Shown here piece by piece: positions 48,996-62,792 of a stretch of 64,000 nucleotides of DNA. The notes below the pieces were generated by a model. That model saw nothing but the letters and a program-made list of their open reading frames with translations. It had not been told where the DNA came from and searched no databases. How positions within the stretch are numbered: position 1 is the first letter of the stretch; each line of letters opens with the position of its first letter. The DNA lies in assembly GCF_000150275.1 (NCBI RefSeq), contig NW_002060948.1, positions 1,784,772 to 1,848,771 on the forward strand, given 5' to 3'. The DNA is from Trichoplax adhaerens (Eukaryota > Placozoa > Uniplacotomia > Trichoplacea > Trichoplacidae). The translations under genes were made by a program, and so were the position numbers.

Positions 48996-51900
48996 ATGAT
49001 CTGTTACATACCTTTTTGAGCTTGAATGTTTAATAGATAATCTATAATTGACAACGGTATTCGTACCTTACTCGTACAGCTGAACGTGTGCATTGCTAAT
49101 ACTAACATAAACTGAATATTTTTACTAGATACTCGTACATATGGTATATTTTATATAGTAATTTTATAAAAATTTATTCTGAAATAGCTTTAAATCAACA
49201 ATGCTGATTAGTAGGCTGTTGTATAAGACCTTGAATTTAGAGCTTATATTATCAACTAATATTATTTATGCGCTGGGCTATAATATTGGAATTTCATTAA
49301 AATTTTGACTATACTTTTAAATTGCATCAATTGTAAACTAGAATTAGTTTTATTAATAACTAATGTATTATATTGTGAAAATTATACAATCGTTACAACC
49401 ATCTACTGTCATAATGAGGATAGATGTAGGCGATACAATTTTGTGGTTACTTTAGTTTGATAGAAGTTACTTTTATTTATCCGCATGTAGTGGAATAATA
49501 ATTCTAAAATCTACCCTAATAAAATTTATTTTTCTATCCGCTAAGTATATGTTGTTGTTTTTTGGTTATAGTTAGCGCTTATAAAGGCCCTTTTGATTGA
49601 TCCTTTTAAGCTACCTCAATTTTCAGGATAGAAATGAAGTGTTGCCGTTAGTTCTTGTATAAAATAATTTATACTTACGGAGTTGCATTGTTATTGATAT
49701 AAATAATAAAATCAACATGAGCTTCCTACTAGGTTTACAGGAAAGTAATTCAATAAATATACAAGTACTGCTACAGCTAATAAATAAGTTGATACGGTGA
49801 AAAATCATGAAAGATCTTGATAAATGAATATGCATAGATGTTATAATTTATTCCGTTCTTTATGTAAGTTTAATTTGTAGGGATAGATCGAAGTGTGAAG
49901 GTCGAATGTCGATATATGAATTAATGTAAACTAAGTAAAAATTAACCATGTCCCACAATTGCAATCATCTGTTGCTAACATCTATGATAGACTTTTCTGA
50001 ACAAAGAATACAATGACATTTTATGAATTAATTAATGTACTTAGGGAGGACATAGTTCTTTTCGAAATTAATAATGTTTATATTTTTATACTATAAGGTA
50101 ATTGTATATGAAAAATCTTATAAAGCATATACACGTATATCAATATCAAACATACTTAGATTGGAGACTTTGAGTTAATTTTCATAAATACATACGTTAT
50201 AATTTCAAGTTATAACAACTATTAACAAGTGCCAATAATATTGTTACATAAAACTATATAGTACTGAAATCATGCTACGTAGCTCACAAGTTAACCGAAA
50301 ATGACATTTTCGGAAATTTAGTAATAAATATACATAAGTTACTCATCATGATGAAATTACTAAGCAAGAAATCTCCAAATATATTAACACAATATATCGA
50401 GTTATTCAGTTTAATCCTAGATATTGAATAAAGCATTTCCTATAATTGAGACAGATAGTAAAGGTGCTATTAATGCTATTTATAATAATTCCTACTTAGC
50501 AGTATAGAATACAAGTTGCCATTAAAATCAATCCCTTCTATTTTCGTTCTGTAATTAAATAGATGATCTCATCTAATCTCCTTGATATGCTAATAATTGA
50601 TCAATCAACTGTGAAGTGATTATGATGATCTACAAGTATTTCTATTTTGAAATACAACTAGGTCAATCATAGATTACATCTATTTGATTTATCATACGAA
50701 TGTAATTATAAATCTACACGTAATTTCTCAAGTTTGGTTCTTGTATAGTTAACTTGAGTCATGGCCAATTTCACATATTTTTTTTACCTTATTATTTAAG
50801 TAATCAATACTGGTCTTAATAAAGTACTAGGTAGATCTGTATTATCCAAGTCTTTATTGCCCTTAATATATAGTATAGCCCATATAGAAGATAAAGTAAT
50901 GGACGTGGCACGAAACTAGATGATTTATTTTAAGGTTAAATTTGACTGCATAAGTTGCATTAAGAGTGGTTGGATCATATATGCAAGTCTCTATCTTTCT
51001 CAAAAAATGCTAGAGTCAATACTGTAGTAGTTAATTTCTGTGGGTTAAATCAGACTTTATCATACATGATTTTAGACACTAAAAGAAATATAATAGGCAG
51101 GTAGAAATGCTTTGGTAGCAAAATTTCCCATTAAATTGGATCTTGATGAGACAGCATAGATGAAAGAAGTACCGATCTACTTGATGTTTAATTTCTCACT
51201 ATATTTCTAAAGATACTAGCTAACGAAGGTAAAATATTAAACAAGTGGGAATCGCGTAAGGATACATATTTCGGTTGAATTTAGTTTTGGTGGGATACAT
51301 TGGGTAAAATTTTAGTTTCGTGTGAATTTTCATTTCAATAGAAACTTTAATCAATACCGAAGACATGATAGACAAGCAGTAATATTGTAGTAATTGATTT
51401 TATCATATAATTAACAAGACCTAGATGATATTAGTCTTGATCAATTTCAAATATGTTTACTTCCTTAAAATATGTCCAAGGAATACTAGATGTAGGCAGA
51501 TACATATACGATATTACTGCAGTAGTTAACTTTCTTGCTAATCATGAAGTTTAGCTTGGCACATTAACAAACTAAACATATTCCCAAAATAGAACAACAA
51601 GGCAGATTGCATAGTAAACTAATGGATGGACGTAGTGCTTTCGTCAGTAAACGTAACTATCGCTAATAGTACTATCAACGCCGTATTTTGGCCATTGCTA
51701 TTTATGCTAATAAATTATCACTCATAAGATCACGCTAACCTTAAAAGTTATCGCACTTTGATCGTATGATCAAGGTTAGATATAATGATCCTTACTAATA
51801 CTACATATATATGTATAGTAGTTTACGATATTTGAAATAATTTAAAGTAGATATACAATAGACAGCAGCCTAACAGCAGCCTAACATAAGTTAATGACAG

Positions 51901-54848
51901 AAAAATGGTGTTCAAATTTTCAGTTTATGTATATATTTTACTTACTGAAAAGATTGTGATCCATATTAATAGTAACTTTAAGAACAGCATGATTTGTCCC
52001 TAGTAAGCGGGCAATAATCGCACGGACAAATATTTTGAAGCTGTGGATCGGAATGAAGATCATGCTAAGATATAGCCAAGAGTTTACCTGCCTATTTGCC
52101 AATATTATTATTTTTATTGGTCAAAAGAAATTCCTGTGGTGTTCATAAATATTTACATACCTAAATTTATTTATTAACATAAATATCCATATTATAATGA
52201 GATTCTAAAACTATCGTACCAGTGATAAATATTAGATTAGATCAATAGAAGGATCAAAATTATGTTATGATAGTTTCTATGTGACTGATTTGTTATGCTT
52301 AAGGTTAATAATTCTTGACGTATATTTTTTGTTACATTTTGTTTAAATGTAATTTTACTACCTTATCTCGACATCGATCAATAATTTTATGCGCGATATG
52401 TTATGAAAATCACTAAAAGAACTAAGAAGAACAACAATTTGTACAGAAAATGTCTTAAAGGGATTTTATTATCAAATGTTATATATGGGTATGCAATATT
52501 TTTGGTCTATGCGCATTCTGCCTGAGCAGTATGGAATTAGTTATTTCATATCATAAAAATGTTAATGTAACCATAAGAATTTGAATCTACCGCAAAATTA
52601 GAAAATTTAATTTGCTACTGCCTATAGTTATAATTATAATTAATTATGCAATTATATAGGGGAACTACTCTAATTATTCGATACATCATTACTTATTTAT
52701 TATTACAAAGAAAACTAATTTTGATTTATTTATGGCTTTGAAACAAATTAAAATCAATGGTAGTAACTGCTAATACTGTACTTGTTAGCGCAATTAATGA
52801 TCTACTGATCCGGTATTGGATACTTTCATGATTTACTATTATGCCGTGATAGTTTTCAGATATTCTAACTAACACTGCATCAAAATATAGATATACTATT
52901 AGAAGTGTGTAAATCTATAAGAACCCATCAAGATATGAAGCTGTTTAGTATATGTATTCTGCGTTCTTAAATTGCGCGCTTAAAATGGATAGCGACTAAA
53001 TTGCTATAGAAAGAGTTTTTCTGAACTTGGTTGAATTAATCTTATTTCCTGAACTAAAACTAGTAGAAATCCTTTAAGCTCATTGCCACTGTATTTAAAA
53101 ATTATTTGCAGTTCAGAATCTAATAATGGTAGAATGTGCTATGAGGAGAATATTGTAAGTCTATAATTTACCCTATTCGCTAGTTTTCAATCTATACAAA
53201 CTTTATTTAAGAAAGCAAAACAGAATGTGCAACATATAAATGCTTACCTCTGGAAGTATAAAAGTTTATGAGACTATAATATGAGCAGTATCTTTTAACT
53301 TACTCACGAATAATTACTACAAGTAATGATAATATAGCAAATATTAGAGGATATAACAAAATATTTCCAGAGGCGGTTGTCGCCGAAAATATCCTGGATA
53401 TTCATAATTTAAGGAAAGATAGAATAAATCCTATAATGTATTATTTTTATTATCTAGATATTCATGTTGGATTTGAAGAGTAAATTAAGTTAGCTATTTA
53501 TTTAAAGAAATCATGTTCATGAGGAAAAGGTGTTGCTCAATTAGATTAAAAACTCTGTAGCTAACCCATCTACTTAGGTTCAGTCAATGTAGTCGATCAT
53601 TGCAAATGCATTTGATTTTAGGGAAATAACTTACTGTATCATTTAAATAGGTGCCAAAGAAAGCGAAGGCTATTTCTTGATATGTGAATACTGTCTTGGT
53701 TTTGGGTCATAATATGACAGTAAGTGGGGATCTAGTTGATGATAAAGAAGTATACTATTTAGAAGATAAATCAAGAATCTCCAGGATGGATTGCCATATA
53801 ACTTGAAATTATACGTAAGGCAACAACCCATAAGACACCAATTCTTGAAATATCTACTTCTGACTAAAATTCACGATAGTGGATAATACTATAAACAATC
53901 GTAGAGATGCAAAGATTTAAAGATTAAATGGAATATTTCGGGCTATAACAGTTACTATAACTACCTTATATACTTGTGATATATCACATTGAAAAGTAGG
54001 ATGATGCAGTTGTATGAGACTTTATAGTTACATTGCCATCGATTTTTTTGCAGCTAAATATTCTAATCAGGTCGAAATTATCTCATTCGGAAATAATCCG
54101 ACTATTGATTTAAAGAAGATTACATGAATGCTACTTCTGTTGCTTGCTATGTTTGTATTATCTTAATTATGGATGCTACAAATGCTATTAAGAAGGAAGT
54201 AAAGGTTAGAATGACGAAGTGAAATATTTCCGGATATGATCGTGGCATAAACTGTCATTTAGACCTAGTTATGTGTGGTGTTGAAAATTAAAATGGATAG
54301 TGATTTAAATTCTATGCTATTCTATTTCTAAAGTTAAATACTTAAGAGAAAACAAAGAAACTATAAGATTAAATTTATTATAATCAGCCAATTTGTTTGA
54401 ATTAGAATCTTCAGTATCTTTAAATACTTTTATCAGGGAGATCTTAGTCTAATATCTTCAAGGAAAGCATTTGATAACTACTGGTACTATTTGTACTATT
54501 TATACTGCTATATTATTAAGTATTAATGATAGTATCAGAATAAAAAATGATCTAAAATTATTATTATTACAAGTTATACTAATATTTAAATTCAATAAAT
54601 TGCATATTATTAGAATAGTAGAAATAGACTGAATTTATCCAACTAGTAATTTTATTTATTCAATATATTTTGACGCCACTTTACGGTTGTTCCTTCTACG
54701 AGTATTATACGCTGTTGGTTAAAATAGGTGAAATCGTTCAGAAGTCATCATTACACCTAAAAGTTAATTATATTAAATATAATATATCCTTTATACTGTA
54801 CAAAAGTAAGCAAGCAGTTCTTCTATAATATAGGTTGTTTTGTAAACA

Positions 54849-55060
54849 GTTTGAATGCTTCAAAAAGTATTTATTTTAACTGAAAGCTAAATAATATTAT
54901 TTCCTACTTGCTCAAATTAAGTATTATAAACCCTTCCATAATATATGCTGTCTAATGAATAGTTTAAATAATTCAAAAAATATTCACTTTAACTGAAAAA
55001 AATATAAGATATTGGTTCCTACTAGCTTGAGCTAAGCATTATAAACTCTCCTATATTACT
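54849..55060. repeat. 113-bp tandem duplication, diverged
   Basis: Copies at about 54849-54945 and 54962-55058, sharing TTCAAAAA.TATT.A.TTTAACTGAAA, TTCCTACT.GCT and TATTATAAAC. Non-coding. Confidence 0.75.
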
Positions 55061-58000
55061 GTGAAAACTGTTGGATGATTTACTTTAGACAATGCTATAA
55101 GCATTTATTCAACGACAAATTATAACTATGTTCGGATAAAATTATATTATTATCGTAATTTGAATAAAATAAATTATACCCATTAAATTAGGTTTCTAAG
55201 AGTTGCTGCATCTCTATGTGAAATTCTTTCATAGTTTAAAATCATTAAAACTGAATATATGCATTACTTATTGAACGTCAAGTATTAAAGATGGATAAAA
55301 TGGAGGACATTTATGTTGTTGGTAAAATTTCAGCCCATACACTTTGTTTAAAACTTATAAATTTTATTTTTTTAACCAGCTTTTGCTCCAAGAACTCTGA
55401 AAAAGTCGACTGTTGCCATGAATAATATAATATCTTCTAGACTAAGGTCTCTTTTCTGGGAACTCTACCGTACGTTTATGATCAAGATAGGAAGACTCCG
55501 AGCATTTTGGCGCCCTATTTTGTCGGAAGAATTTATTTATTATTCTTACATCGATGATTTATTGTTATGCTTAATATGGTTGTCACGTCACTAAAGTTAC
55601 TCAATGATCACACTAAATTGCTTAGCGATTTTACAAAATGCCTAATTTTTCATATAGACAGTAGCGTTATGGGAAGTAACTAATAGAAAAAATCGTTCAA
55701 ATTAGTTCCTAGTAGCCAAGCAAGATTAACATAAATAAATCCTATGGCAATTTTACAATAACATCTATCTTCGTTGTAGTCACGCTAATTGCATTATTCT
55801 TGCTCTAATTGTTTTTCAAATCATTGAATGAAGTTTCGTGCTAGGCTTTTAGGTAGCCGCCATAGTTATGACTACCTTCGTCTTTTCTCACCTTAGTGAC
55901 AAATTCTTTGGCTTAATGCATTCCTTGATTTATCATGTAAATCTAAATTACTTTCTTAAATATAATATATTACATTTATTTATTTGCTGATGAATTCATA
56001 CATTGACACAGCATTAGCATTATGGAATAATTTTATTTAATCTTATAAAAGTACCCCGTTCTTTGATGTGTATTGTTTCAAGTATTCATTTCAATCAATA
56101 AAGCTTGTTTAAATAGTTAGACCCTTTTTACTTAAAGGAATTTTGATTCCTGTTTTTCTTTGTAAATCGCCCAAATTTTATGATTATGTAGTATGTAGAT
56201 CTGGATGTAAGGTGAGTTATGACCTGGATAGAAATTAGTTGGTGTAATGGACTCGTATGCATATTATAACTCATGAATTTCTTCTTAGGTCGAAACAAGT
56301 TGCAGAGGTAAAATACTCTCTAGACTTTGAATAAATGCAAATCTACCTTACATTTAGTAGTATCTCAAATTCCCAGAGTAAAGATTTTAGAGCTACTTGT
56401 ATGCAGATATCCTATCTAAACATGCAGAATCGATTAGTTAGATTGAAATAAATTTCTTTGAATAAATTTAAATAAGTTTAAAATTCGATCTATTTTACGT
56501 TTAAGAATGGTCTGGATGATTAGGAGGATCAAGACGTTATTCATACGAAAGTTAGCACTATAAATGTAAAGAATCATAGCCTCGATTACGATTAGTTTAC
56601 TGCTATATTCGTATTATATGTATACCTTAGCTATATGAGCACTAAATAAACATATGTCCGATACCTTTAATGATTGCAATTTGGATTCACATTTTAAGAA
56701 TACTTTAAATATCTCGGGTCAAAGGCTTGTTTTTGTCTGTTTACGTATATTAGGCATACCAAACGTAAATATGCGCATAAAAAATAGATGATTTAGGTCA
56801 TATTTTAGGTTACTTTGTACAGTAAGTAGTCATGATAGCTGATTTTTTCTACCCCCTACGTGGTAATCTACTGGTTAAGATTTTATGCATATATTTTAAT
56901 ACCAAGAATAAAGATTGATAAATGGATAAACTTTATTAATTCGAGCTGTTCAATGCCTAAACAAGGCCATCAAAATTATCAATTCTCATCAATAAAATTA
57001 AATCATAAAGATAACTCGTGTACCTATTTCCTACTGATTTAGTTCGCTTAGTTGCATGTCAGAATTTAAGCCACCGTTCTCCTGATTGGATAATTTCAAC
57101 AAGGTCTTTACAAAGTTACTTGGCAATGAAAATTGCAGCCTTTTAATTGCTACATAACAAATAAGCTGGGCTAAATTATCATTTAAATTAAATCCAAATT
57201 TTTATAATTACAGCATAATTCTTATCTTAAAGTATATCAAACGATATTGGTCTTATAAGCTTGATTTTTTGTGCGATTTTTAAATATAGAAATGACTAAT
57301 AATAGACTATTTACGTACAATTTTAGAGAATAAGATGCAGAATTCCTCTTTTTTTCGTTAACTCAAAATAAAGTAATTTTATATAGAAAATAGAAAACAG
57401 CGGAATTTATATCTACTTGTATGATACAAATATTTTTAACGCGGGTAAAAGTCTATCTAGTCTTACTAATATAATACCCAACTATTGGTTTTCGTCAAAA
57501 AGTTTTAATCAGCTAGGGATCTCTTTTCCATATCATTTTAATAGTGACGATTATTAATCTAGATATTCAAGAAGATTAAAAGAGCTTTCAATTGACATTA
57601 TTTCCATTTAAACAAAGTTTCCCATCTATTTTATCTAATAGCGCTGTAAACTATTTACATTATTGTCAAATGGTGTCGTAATATTCCTATCTTTAAATTT
57701 ATCGACATTTCAAGGCTAAATGGTCGTGAAAAATTGTAAGACATTTGCTATAACTTGGTTTATGAATCGACTACCGTACTCATTTTCTTAGCAAGTATGT
57801 TGACAGGCTAAATTTTATTATTCTAGTATTCGATATTAAAATCGAAAATCCATAATGGATCGTTGACTTTCGTTAATAACATAATTTAGCGATGGTAGTA
57901 CATCTATAATAGCATGTCATAATTTTATACAACACTCATAATAAATGTAAAGATAAGAAATACACAAGTAAATCCATGGAAAAATTAGAAAGTAGAAATC

Positions 58001-61000
58001 CTAATATCCATGGTTCACGTTATTTCAACATTACAAATAAGGAATTTTTTTAATATTTGTAAGAGGACTGATACAACATCCGAGTACTATATTCACGAAA
58101 AATTAGAATATGGACCAAAATTAGCAATTATTTGATGCTTAGTTCTACGATATTCTAAGAGAGTAATCATCAATCAAATTTTATTTATATAATGAGCAGG
58201 TGCGAATTTCCGTCTTCATTGATAAAGTGATAGTCTAAACTGTTTCCTTTATTGATAGTTGAGTGATAATCAGCTAGAAATGCCTAAAAAATACAAAAAT
58301 AAGCGGAAAACATAGCAGTACTTTCTAATATCGCTACAAATGACTAAAATATTTCTTGTCTTCGATTAAGACATTTCAGATTACAATTTTTAAGACATAA
58401 TATGCAATAGATTCCTTCCATTATTATTTAATTGTATAGTGAAAGTAATAAAGGACAGTATTGGCTATAAAAATTACATTGCAAACACTTATAGTATTGG
58501 CTAATATGATCTTCGATTTGATGCTGTACAACTTTGAATAGCAATGATAATTAGAAAGTTATTATGAATTAATGAATTAACCGAATATTCTGCTGCAAGT
58601 GTACGAATGAACCTATTTCTTCTTGAAGGTAGTCAATTAAAGCATTTCTAAGTTACCACTACAGTATTTGACTATCAATTGAGAAAGTTGCAAAAGAAAT
58701 AAATTGAAGAATAGAGTTCAATCTATTCTAGCTTTTTGCTTTGCAAGTCAGTTCTTAACTACCACAGCAAATTACAGTAAAGAATTCTTGCTCAAATAGT
58801 GCAAAATTCAATCTTACATATGGCTAGCCAGTCTAAATCTAGAAAATTGGCCTATTTTCCACTGTAAGTTACAATCAATTAAAATTCTCTTTTAGGTAGT
58901 GTAGTGATGTTCCTATATTTAATTATACGGATAGCTATATTTGATATAGTTAGGCTACTTTGAGTAGATATTATCGTGAAGCTAATATTCGATGATTACT
59001 AATTACTATATTCGAAATAATTGATGACTAATAGTAGCCAGTTGACTAATTATGGTACAAGATTTATGCAGCTAGAAATACTGTAGTTGTTAAAATGCTC
59101 TTCGGAGAATAGAGCTAGAAGTTAATATAAGAGTAGTGAAATCTTAAGTAGAATGATTTATATTGTAGAAGATAATAATGTACTATTTGAGAAAAGTATT
59201 TTGTTTGATGACTCATGTCTGATGTCTGATTGTAGATTAATCAAGTTGTCGTAAATGAATGTAAGGAAACGTTTATAAGAACTGCAGAGATGATCTCAGG
59301 AGAGAGAAGAGGCTTGTATTCGCTTTGAGCTCGGAATATTTTAGGCTAAATTCTTGTAGTAATTAGTTATTGCTCTACTATTCATAAAACCTTGTAATAA
59401 AAGCCTTTTAGAAAATATCATTTGATGAAGAGTTATTGTAAGACACATTTTTTACAAGTAGAAACTGATTTTACTTTATCCAGCTAGCCATGTCTTACAA
59501 GTCAGTCAAACGTTCGATCTCAAATTGCAAGCAATCATTATCGAGCACTGGCTCAAACTAATTAAATAAATAACATCAAATTCGAGATATTTACTTAAAG
59601 AAGAGAATGATTGTAGTTATTTCAGTCATTTATATCTTACAAACTGGCTCTATCTTGCTGTGAGTTCAATTGCAGCCGTAATAGTTATTTTGGTAAATAC
59701 TGTTCAATTTCAGCAGCAAATTGTGGTTAATTATATTTACTAACGCGTAAGTATAGGTAACTGAATCCATTCTAAGACTAGCCATTTATGTATGTTTCAT
59801 ACTAGCTCGATTTTTCTACAGTTAATTACTATATTTATCTGTCTTATTTTTATTAGAGTAAGATATGTTATATTATATTTGTTCTCTTATACCTGATCGA
59901 TAATTTTCATTAATTGAACCTGAGTTGAGACGGTTAGTACAAAAATTGCAAGAGAATAATTATCCTCAAATTTTTATTTTAATCTTCATCTGTATAGTTC
60001 CTTACATAGCGCTTTTGTAATTCAGATTGTAAATCTATTTTAAATAAATTTTTTCTAACTGATACTCGATCAGAAATAATTGTCCAAGATAGTTGATGGA
60101 ATAACTGATCTGATAATGATGATGATCTATGCTATTGTTATTGCTGTTTACTTACTCGTTGTTGTGATCTTAGTTTTGTAATCAAGAACGGTTTAGAATA
60201 TAAATGATGCGTAAAGGATGTATCAGTCTTGTCAGTACGCAAGTGCCATCACGAATATATGTATTTAAATAGTATATATTCGATTTTCAGCATTCAGTTG
60301 TTTCCTCAGAGCTCGTGATCAAGCGTGTGCGATTAGTAAGTTTAAATTTCTCCTCAGAGATTGTAAGTCCTGCATCGCCAGGCAATAATTTAGGATTCGT
60401 GTGCATTGCATTATTTTTAGCTCGCGGTTACAGTTTATAAAGAATCCTAGATTACGCTCGCAAATATATTAATACCTATATTCTATATGTTGGATATTTG
60501 TTTGTTTCCTGATTTACAGTCTTGATAGTCGTATGATCTACTATCAGTAAGTATCATACTGAAAAATTAAAAATATTGATCGATGATTTTGTCAATATAT
60601 TTACATCTGCATTGTTAAAAATATCAATATTTCGTTCATTCCATGACTAATAGGCAATGTTACCGATCATCAGGCTTACGATTACGATTGGAATCATCTT
60701 GATAAGTAAATTATCTATCGTTGATGATAATTCCACATTTATCTTACTTAGTTAATCTATGAGACATCTTAATTTCCCTTGTCAATAAATTTGGAAGGAA
60801 AGCATCTTGACGTCGAAAGTACCGCCATAAGATGATATCGATAGTCTTATATCAACCTTGTAAATTTTAAGAATTTTATTTTTGATCTTCATCGATTAGC
60901 TATTCTGATAGTGCAGATATCAATATCATAGTTTGATGTTTTGATGAATTCAATAATCTTGTAAATAATGTATAAATAAAATTAAAAATACTCTCGTTTG

Positions 61001-62792
61001 TTAGATTTCAAATTGTATTGATTGATTACGAAGTGGTAACCGGTTTATTATTTGTCATCGGCACAACATTTAAAATCTACTGAAATAAAGATGACAACAG
61101 AATTTTATTGTTGTTAGCCAGAATTCATCAATAAAAACAAGTGAATAATTAAATTACCAAAATGGATTATAGAATATTTTATACTATTTTTTTCGGATAT
61201 ACTAATCAACTATAGACTACTTATCGATTTATATCGTCACGATCATGAATAGCAATAGAAGTAGAGATCAAAATCTGATCTTAAGAAATTTTCTAAACCT
61301 TTTTCACACCAAGCTATAAAAGATAACAAAAATGTATTGCGTCCTCATGTTTATATCGCCCAGTTTCAATATTATATCTATTTTTCATCCATGAACTTTT
61401 TGTCAATTTAGCAATTACTCTCTCCTCACTATAATTACGTAGATTGTCTACAGCTGTTTCGTAAGAATTAATTAGATAAACTGGATTAAACTAGTTACAT
61501 ATCTTAGCTACATAATTGTAATTATCGCTAAAGGCTTTGTACTACAAACCTGCAATACTGTACAGGAGATGCTTTATGATTTTTGTGCTTGTTTATTTAC
61601 GATATTTTCAGAGAAGTGTGCAGCACTACAATCGGATATCGTGTTGCGGTACAGTCCCAAATATAGCTAAGATTAAGATTGTACGACTGTACAAGAATTG
61701 CTTACCTTTATACCTTAGATTGTGCAAGAATATGTAATTGTATTTGTGAGAGATAATTGCAGTACGTTTTGCAACAATTCTATTTTTATTTATTTAAAGA
61801 TTGGGAGGAATAAAGAGATTGCAGTAAGTATCGTGAGTGCTTTGAGATGTTTATTATAACGCTTTAACTTGTGATTAAGCATAGAATATTGGAGCCTAGT
61901 GGAACTGATTCTTTTCATTGTATATTTTTGTTTAACTTATAGTATTATGACTTGAAGCTGTCTTTCTTTATAGATCCACATATCCTATTTTTATAAGATT
62001 ATTAACCTAGAAGAAGGCATCTTATGTATTCAAATCATTGGATCTCGACGAAAGATACCGATAGCTAGTCGATCGAAGGCAGAAAAGAAAAAGTTATTAC
62101 GCTATTGCAGTCTGATAAGCATCTCTAAAAACTTTTATTGCAATACTAGTTTTTAAAATAATTAGATTATCTAAAAGTATTTTACTGCATTACTTTACAG
62201 CTCTGAAGCAATTTCTGAACAGCGATAAACCAGTTGATAGCCCATACATCTTTAATTGATTAACTATCATAAATCTAACGCTATTTACTTCTCTATTTTG
62301 CAGTCATATTTAAGTTAGCCGAAGGATATAGAAGTATGTTAGAAATGAATAAAAATAGACAGCAAACTAAATAACTAGTCTTAATGGTGCGAGGAATGGG
62401 AATGAAATTTTGCACCTCATTGCCATCATAGTAATCACTCTTTATATAATTTACAATTTAAAACTATACCATGAAAATTTAATTTTACGTCCGTCTAAGT
62501 TACTGTATAAGATGTTAAGAAGGCAATAAAGTATCAGAATCAGTTAAAGTAATTCCCTATGATGTAAGAATTAGCTCTATGATATATTTGACACGTTGCG
62601 ATATCAGTTTAGGAAAGAGGGTTTGCTAAAATCAACAAATCTCTTTTACGTAGTATATCAAAATATAAATTTTCCCAGACTGAAGCCATTATTCCTGCAA
62701 TTAATTAAATTTCAATTGAAATTGATTATTGTACTAGTCATAATATTCATATTTTACGAAATGGAAGAATGTGCAACTTTTATTTTCTTTCT

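Larger units (their letters stand above)
48121..62792. other. 14.7-kb AT-rich region without a supportable gene
   Basis: No coding exon with family similarity was found on either strand, and long open frames are lacking. It must contain the missing first exon and promoter of the EGF gene if that gene is complete, and the 3' UTR of the gene at 62793. Two old tandem duplications (48787-48995, 54849-55060) are visible. Much of the rest gives an impression of decayed, internally similar sequence without a clear unit. No tRNA, rRNA or transposase was recognised. Confidence 0.55.
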
